From: N074bin45 sp039587475
GTDB lineage: Bacteria > Gemmatimonadota > Gemmatimonadetes > Gemmatimonadales > GWC2-71-9
DNA: 18,366 bases
Assembly (NCBI GenBank): GCA_039587475.1
Contig: JBDHIK010000050.1
Location: 1 to 18,366, forward strand
Reading direction: 5' to 3'
The position numbers were made by a program, and so were the translations under genes. Below the pieces are notes generated by a model. The model did not search any database. It was not told where the DNA came from and saw only the letters and a list, made by a program, of their open reading frames with translations. Shown here piece after piece: positions 14,925 through 18,366 of the stretch (positions are counted from its first letter, which is position 1; the number at the start of each line of letters is the position of its first letter).

Positions 14925-15521
14925 CTACCAGGTCCGTGCCCAGGTCACGGGGACTTTGAGTGCTTCCGCGGCGTAGTAGGACAACTCACCGCTCCACGAG
15001 CCTGAAATCGGGCTGGTGCGGGTCGGGGACGTGTACGCGATCATGCCGAGCCGCCGGGCTTCGAGTCGCAGGCGCCCCATGTGGAACGGATCGCTCACCA
15101 GGATGACGCTCGCCAGGTCCTCACGCTCCAGCCAGCGTTGTACCGCTTCCATGGATGTCCCGGTCGACCGGCCCTCGGGGCGGACGACCAGCGCCGCGTC
15201 CGGAACGTCCAACTGTTCCAGATACCGTTTCCCCACCATCGCCTCACTGATGGTGTCGCCGGTGCCAACGCCCCCGGTGAGGACGACGATGGGGGCCCAG
15301 CCCTGTTGGAAGAGCGTGAGGGCGTGATTCAGCCGGGCTTCCAGTACCGGCGACGGCCGGCCGTCGTACTGGGCGGCGCCGAGCACGATGATGGCGTCGG
15401 CGCCCTGACGCTGATCGTCGGTGCCGGCCCCAACCACGAAGGCGAACGACCAGGCGTAGCCGAGACCTGCCGCCAGGAGGACCAGGGCGGCAATGAGGGT
15501 CAGGCGCCGTGCAGCGGACAT
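14925..15521 (-). CDS. YdcF/SanA/ElyC-type DUF218 protein
   Basis: The 198-residue protein has one N-terminal membrane segment (LTLIAALVLLAAGLGYAW), then the DUF218 pattern: ADAIIVLGAAQYDGRPSPVL, ARLNHALTLFQQGWAPIVVL followed by TGG, EGRSTGTSMEAV, and VILVSDPFHMGRLRLEARRL. This family includes SanA and ElyC, linked to envelope integrity, but the biochemical activity is not established. The probable location is anchored with the domain on the periplasmic side. It lies 43 bases after the beta-CASP gene on the same strand. Confidence 0.87.
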   Translation of the reverse strand: MSAARRLTLIAALVLLAAGLGYAWSFAFVVGAGTDDQRQGADAIIVLGAAQYDGRPSPVLEARLNHALTLFQQGWAPIVVLTGGVGTGDTISEAMVGKRYLEQLDVPDAALVVRPEGRSTGTSMEAVQRWLEREDLASVILVSDPFHMGRLRLEARRLGMIAYTSPTRTSPISGSWSGELSYYAAEALKVPVTWARTW

Positions 15522-15564
15522 GGCAGGAAGCTAATGACCGTTTCGGGGAGCAGCCACGCGGTGG

Positions 15565-16956
15565 CTACAGCTCGAAACTCTCACCCTGCTTGGGGACGAT
15601 CACCTCGCCCACGCCCTCGTGGCGCAGCATGGTGGCCATGGCCTCTGCCGCGTCGGGTTCTCCGTGAACCACGAACGCCCGATGGATGGGACCGCCCAGG
15701 TGCCTGGCCCAGTCGCGCAGTTCGCTGCGGTCGGCATGGGCGGAATAGCCTTCCAGTGTTTCCACCTCCGCGTGCCGTTCCACTTCACGGCCGAAGATCT
15801 TCACGGTGCGGGCCCCGTCCTTGAGGCGTCGGCCCATGGTGTGACTGGCCTGGAAGCCGACGAACAGCACCAGGTTCCTGTGGTCGCCGAGGTGGTTCTT
15901 GAGGTGGTGGAGGATCCTCCCCGATTCGCACATCCCCGATGCCGAGATGATGATGGCCGGTCCACGCAGCGCGTTGAGGCGCTTCGACTCCGCCACGTCG
16001 CGAATGTAGTGCACCATGGGGAAGTCGAAGATGTGGTCGGTGTCGTCCACCAGCCACTCGGTGCGGTCGAACACCTCGGGATGGAGCCGGAACACTTCCG
16101 TGGCGTTCACCGCCATCGGGCTGTCGATGTACACCGGAATGTCCGGGATGACCTGACGACGTCGCAACGCATGAAGGCTGTAGACCAGTTCCTGGGTCCG
16201 GCCCACGGCGAAGGCCGGGATCAGGATCTTGCCGCCCCGGCCCGCCACCCGGGTCACGATGTCCGCCAGGCGCGCCTCCGAGTCCTCGATGCGCTCGTGG
16301 TCCCGATCGCCGTAGGTCGATTCGACGATCAGGGTGTCGATCGGGCCGGTCGGAGGATTGGGATCCCGGATGATGGGGAGGTTGCTGCGCCCGATGTCGC
16401 CGGAGAACACGAGCCGGTGGGTCGTCGGTTCCGTGATGCGGATATCGACCGAAGCCGATCCCAGAATGTGACCCGCCTCCACCAGTTCGAACACCATGTT
16501 CTTGCGGGTGTACATGGGCCGGCGGTAGGGGACACCCACGATCAGGTCCTGCACCGCCAGGGCGTCCGCCATGGTATAGAGCGGTTCACTCCCGGCTCCG
16601 CCCCGGCCCTTTCGCGCCAGGTACTCGGCGTCCTTCTCCTGGATGTGCGCCGAGTCGGGCAGCATGACGGCGCACAGGTCGCGCGTGGCTGGCGTGGCGT
16701 AGATCGGGCCGTGAAAACCGTGCTTGACCATGAGCGGCAGTCGTCCGCTGTGGTCGATGTGGGCATGGCTCAGGATGACGGCATCCACGCGGCGCGGATC
16801 GATGGGCAGGGTGGCGTTGAGTTGACGGGTCTCCTGGCGCCGGCCCTGGAACAGCCCGGCGTCGAGGCAGATGCGGGCTCCGGCGGCCTCCAGCACGTGC
16901 ATCGAGCCGGTGACCTGTCCGGCGGCGCCCCAGAAGCTGAGGCGAGGTCCGGTCAT
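15565..16956 (-). CDS. Beta-CASP metallo-beta-lactamase fold RNA-processing-like protein
   Basis: The 463-residue protein has the metallo-beta-lactamase metal motif HAHIDHSG (His64, His66, Asp68, His69), the IVESTYGDRDHER element and the downstream beta-CASP region (PAFAVGRTQELVYSLHALRR; GPAIIISASGMCESGRILHH; EGYSAHADRSELRDW). This architecture is that of the YSH1/CPSF73-like family of ribonucleases, known for RNA endo- or exonuclease activity. The specific bacterial substrate is unknown. I chose the ATG at 16956, where MTGPRLSFWGAAGQVTGSMH begins as the family usually does. The upstream ATG at 17013 overlaps upp by 32 bases. Confidence 0.9.
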   Translation of the reverse strand: MTGPRLSFWGAAGQVTGSMHVLEAAGARICLDAGLFQGRRQETRQLNATLPIDPRRVDAVILSHAHIDHSGRLPLMVKHGFHGPIYATPATRDLCAVMLPDSAHIQEKDAEYLARKGRGGAGSEPLYTMADALAVQDLIVGVPYRRPMYTRKNMVFELVEAGHILGSASVDIRITEPTTHRLVFSGDIGRSNLPIIRDPNPPTGPIDTLIVESTYGDRDHERIEDSEARLADIVTRVAGRGGKILIPAFAVGRTQELVYSLHALRRRQVIPDIPVYIDSPMAVNATEVFRLHPEVFDRTEWLVDDTDHIFDFPMVHYIRDVAESKRLNALRGPAIIISASGMCESGRILHHLKNHLGDHRNLVLFVGFQASHTMGRRLKDGARTVKIFGREVERHAEVETLEGYSAHADRSELRDWARHLGGPIHRAFVVHGEPDAAEAMATMLRHEGVGEVIVPKQGESFEL

Positions 16957-16981
16957 GGTGTGTCGGGTCTGGAGGGCATGG

Positions 16982-17626
16982 TCATCTGGTTCCAAAGATA
17001 CGGTCCCCGGCATCTCCCAGGCCCGGCAGGATGTAGCCCTTGTCGTTGAGTTCCCGGTCCAACCCGGCGACGTAGACCGGAACGTCCGGGTGGTCGTCGA
17101 GCATGCGTTGGACTCCTTCCGGCGCAGCGACCAGGCACAGGAGCCGGCACCGGACCACGCCCTGCTCCTTGAGCTGGGTCACCGCCGCCGAAGCGGAACC
17201 GCCCGTGGCCAGCATCGGGTCGAGCAGAAAGAAGTCGCGCTCCTCCCGAGCCGGGGGCGCCTTCAGGTAGTAACTCACCGGCTGCAGCGACTGGTGGTCC
17301 CGATAGAGCCCGACGTGGCCCACGCGGGCCGAGGGGATGAGGTCGAGGATGCCGTCCACCATGCCGAGTCCGGCGCGCAGAATGGGGACCAGCGCCAGCT
17401 TCTTGCCGCTGATGCGGGTCCCGGTGGTGTGCTCCAGCGGCGTGTCCACCCCGACCGGTTCGGTCGGAAGGTCCTTGGTGACCTCGTAAGCCATGAGCAT
17501 GGCGATTTCGTTGACGAGTTCCCGGAACTTCTTGGTCGTGCTCTCCTTGTCCCTCAGGATGGTGAGCTTGTGCTGGATCAGGGGATGGTCCAGGACGGTG
17601 AGGTTGGGGAAGTCGGCGTGCCGCAT
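16982..17626 (-). CDS. upp: Uracil phosphoribosyltransferase
   Basis: Upp converts uracil and PRPP to UMP in pyrimidine salvage. The 214-residue protein begins with NLTVLDHPLIQHKLTILRDK and contains LVPILRAGLGMVDGILDLIP. The PRPP-binding motif is FFLLDPMLATGGSASAAV, and the end is YVAGLDRELNDKGYILPGLG. I chose the ATG at 17626, since an ATG 20 codons upstream (17686) would add unrelated residues. No Shine-Dalgarno is present, but a promoter-like -10 lies six bases before the ATG, suggesting a leaderless message (inference). The beta-CASP gene follows 25 bases later. Confidence 0.96.
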   Translation of the reverse strand: MRHADFPNLTVLDHPLIQHKLTILRDKESTTKKFRELVNEIAMLMAYEVTKDLPTEPVGVDTPLEHTTGTRISGKKLALVPILRAGLGMVDGILDLIPSARVGHVGLYRDHQSLQPVSYYLKAPPAREERDFFLLDPMLATGGSASAAVTQLKEQGVVRCRLLCLVAAPEGVQRMLDDHPDVPVYVAGLDRELNDKGYILPGLGDAGDRIFGTR

Positions 17627-17632
17627 GGGGAG

Positions 17633-17661
17633 AGGATATCGGGCCGTTGTGGCGATGGCAA
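17633..17661 (-). promoter_or_regulatory. Possible leaderless promoter of upp
   Basis: On the minus strand TTGCCA (17656-17661) is followed after exactly 17 bases by TATCCT (17633-17638), which ends six bases before the upp ATG. Transcription would begin at or next to the start codon. This is consistent with the lack of a Shine-Dalgarno. It is a motif prediction only. Confidence 0.4.
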
Positions 17662-17913
17662 CAGACTGGGCGGACCCGAGTGACATAGGAATCGGGCCCG
17701 GGACCGTTACTCCGACAGCGGGGCTTTTCGCTAGGATCGGGACACCTCGGATATCATCGGTGTGGTCGAGGCGAGTGAGAACGGGTGCGCCGTTGTTGCG
17801 TTACCTCACCTGGCGCAGCTCGCCGCCCGAGAAACTCTGGTCCCGGGACGGTCCATGAAGCAGTTTTCTGCGTGGGTGGCCATCTCTTGAGTCGGTGCCG
17901 GCCGCGGCTCCAC

Positions 17914-17942
17914 TTGGCAGGGCATGGCCGCTATCCTATTAT
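17914..17942 (+). promoter_or_regulatory. Promoter of tRNA-Phe
   Basis: TTGGCA (17914-17919) and TATTAT (17937-17942) have a 17-base spacer. The GC-rich TCGGCG just after the -10 resembles the discriminator of stable-RNA promoters. The start would fall about seven bases before the mature tRNA. Confidence 0.55.
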
Positions 17943-17955
17943 TCTCGGCGCTTTG

Positions 17956-18028
<73 letters not shown>

Positions 18029-18200
18029 CTCTCCACACACCGTACCTCCATGGGCCGCCGAGGCTTGCGCCGTCGCCGGGTCGTGGCCTTCCACGCCACG
18101 CGGCCCACCTCTTGCGTGCCCGAAGTGCGCCGCCTGCGGCTTCGCTGGCATCAGGGCCAAGCCGACAACTTGCCGTCTTCCACAGCGAAAGCGGTCTCCG
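18029..18200. other. Non-coding spacer after tRNA-Phe
   Basis: No terminator, RNA or convincing coding frame was recognised. The frame that continues into the next ORF contains a Cys-rich segment (ACPKCAACGF), but it has no start codon or ribosome site that I can defend. Confidence 0.4.
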
Positions 18201-18366
18201 ATGACTCGAGGGAAGCGCTTCCACTTCGCCTGGCACGTCGCGGTGACGATCGCGTTGGTCGTCCTCCCGTCGGTGGTGATACTCCGGCAACCGGTCTGGG
18301 CCTTGCCGCTCGGAGAAGCAGGCCCCATCGCCGTGCTGGCGGCCGGGTACTTCGCAATCGCTGCCG
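18201..18366 (+). CDS. Possible membrane protein, cut by window end
   Basis: From an ATG at 18201 the frame is open to the window edge (55 codons visible) and reads MTRGKRFHFAWHVAVTIALV, then VLPSVVILRQPVWALPLGEA, then GPIAVLAAGYFAIAA. It has a basic N-terminus and two hydrophobic segments, as expected for an inner-membrane protein with the N-terminus inside. I do not recognise the family. There is no clear Shine-Dalgarno, and other frames are also open in this GC-rich DNA, so the call rests on the hydrophobic pattern alone. Confidence 0.4.
   Translation, partial: MTRGKRFHFAWHVAVTIALVVLPSVVILRQPVWALPLGEAGPIAVLAAGYFAIAA

Larger units (their letters stand above)
17627..17955. other. Non-coding stretch between upp and tRNA-Phe
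   Basis: I see no recognisable gene here. The frames that stay open are arginine- or proline-rich without conserved patterns. A 42-residue frame (GTG at 17762 to TGA at 17890) looks faintly protein-like but is unsupported. The stretch holds the upp promoter candidate (17633-17661) and the tRNA promoter (17914-17942). Confidence 0.6.

Noticed and set aside
17762..17890. A 42-residue plus-strand frame (MVEASENGCAVVALPHLAQL...) between upp and tRNA-Phe
   Set aside because: The composition is protein-like, but there is no ribosome site, no recognised family and no conservation evidence.
18029..18160. Minus-strand frame resembling a small basic ribosomal protein
   Set aside because: It is Arg/Pro-rich but lacks the PKRRTS-type start and Cys pairs of L32, and it runs antisense into the tRNA.
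18050..18366. Arginine-rich plus-strand frame from ATG 18050
   Set aside because: It has no protein-like pattern and competes with the hydrophobic frame at 18201. GC-rich DNA keeps many frames open.

Overview
The window is high-GC, gene-dense bacterial chromosome beginning inside dnaA. Several features suggest a Gram-negative-type (two-membrane) organism: YidC with a large periplasmic domain, a TonB-C-type lipoprotein, a SPOR-domain protein with a signal peptide, and a D-Ala-D-Ala ligase. The gene content and style recall Gemmatimonadota or a similar environmental phylum. That placement is inference from general resemblance only. No phylogenetic marker could be compared here.

Left part (1-5113). 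A partial dnaA on the minus strand diverges from the classic plus-strand block rpmH-rnpA-yidD-yidC-mnmE. The 131-base dnaA/rpmH spacer holds back-to-back promoter-like elements whose -35 boxes form a palindrome, and a DnaA-box-like nonamer overlaps the dnaA -35. The rnpA frame has no upstream ATG, GTG or TTG; the best start is a CTG that overlaps the rpmH stop. After mnmE comes the most notable gene of the window: a thioredoxin-fold protein whose frame is crossed by an in-frame TGA at exactly the first cysteine of its CxxC motif (UxxC). A hairpin with a GU-containing loop lies 17 bases after the TGA. It is best read as a selenoprotein with a bacterial SECIS element, and an ordinary ORF caller would split or miss it.

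Middle and right part (5110-17626). Twelve consecutive minus-strand genes run, in transcription order: upp, a beta-CASP metallo-beta-lactamase RNase-like protein, a YdcF/SanA-type DUF218 protein, a Nudix ADP-ribose pyrophosphatase-like enzyme, holA, a signal-peptide/SPOR protein, mutS, a TonB-C lipoprotein, cbs, ddl, a rhomboid protease and a HExxH metallopeptidase-like protein. From holA to ddl the genes overlap by 1-4 bases or sit 1 base apart, which points to one translationally coupled unit. It mixes replication and repair (holA, mutS), envelope functions (SPOR, TonB-C, ddl, rhomboid) and sulfur amino-acid metabolism (cbs).

Right edge (17627-18366). A non-coding stretch holds a possible leaderless promoter for upp and a good promoter for tRNA-Phe(GAA). 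The tRNA is followed by the start of a possible membrane protein cut by the window edge. I see no insertion sequences, phage genes or CRISPR arrays. Selenocysteine machinery (selA, selB, selC, selD) is not inside the window, so the Sec call depends on finding it elsewhere in the genome.
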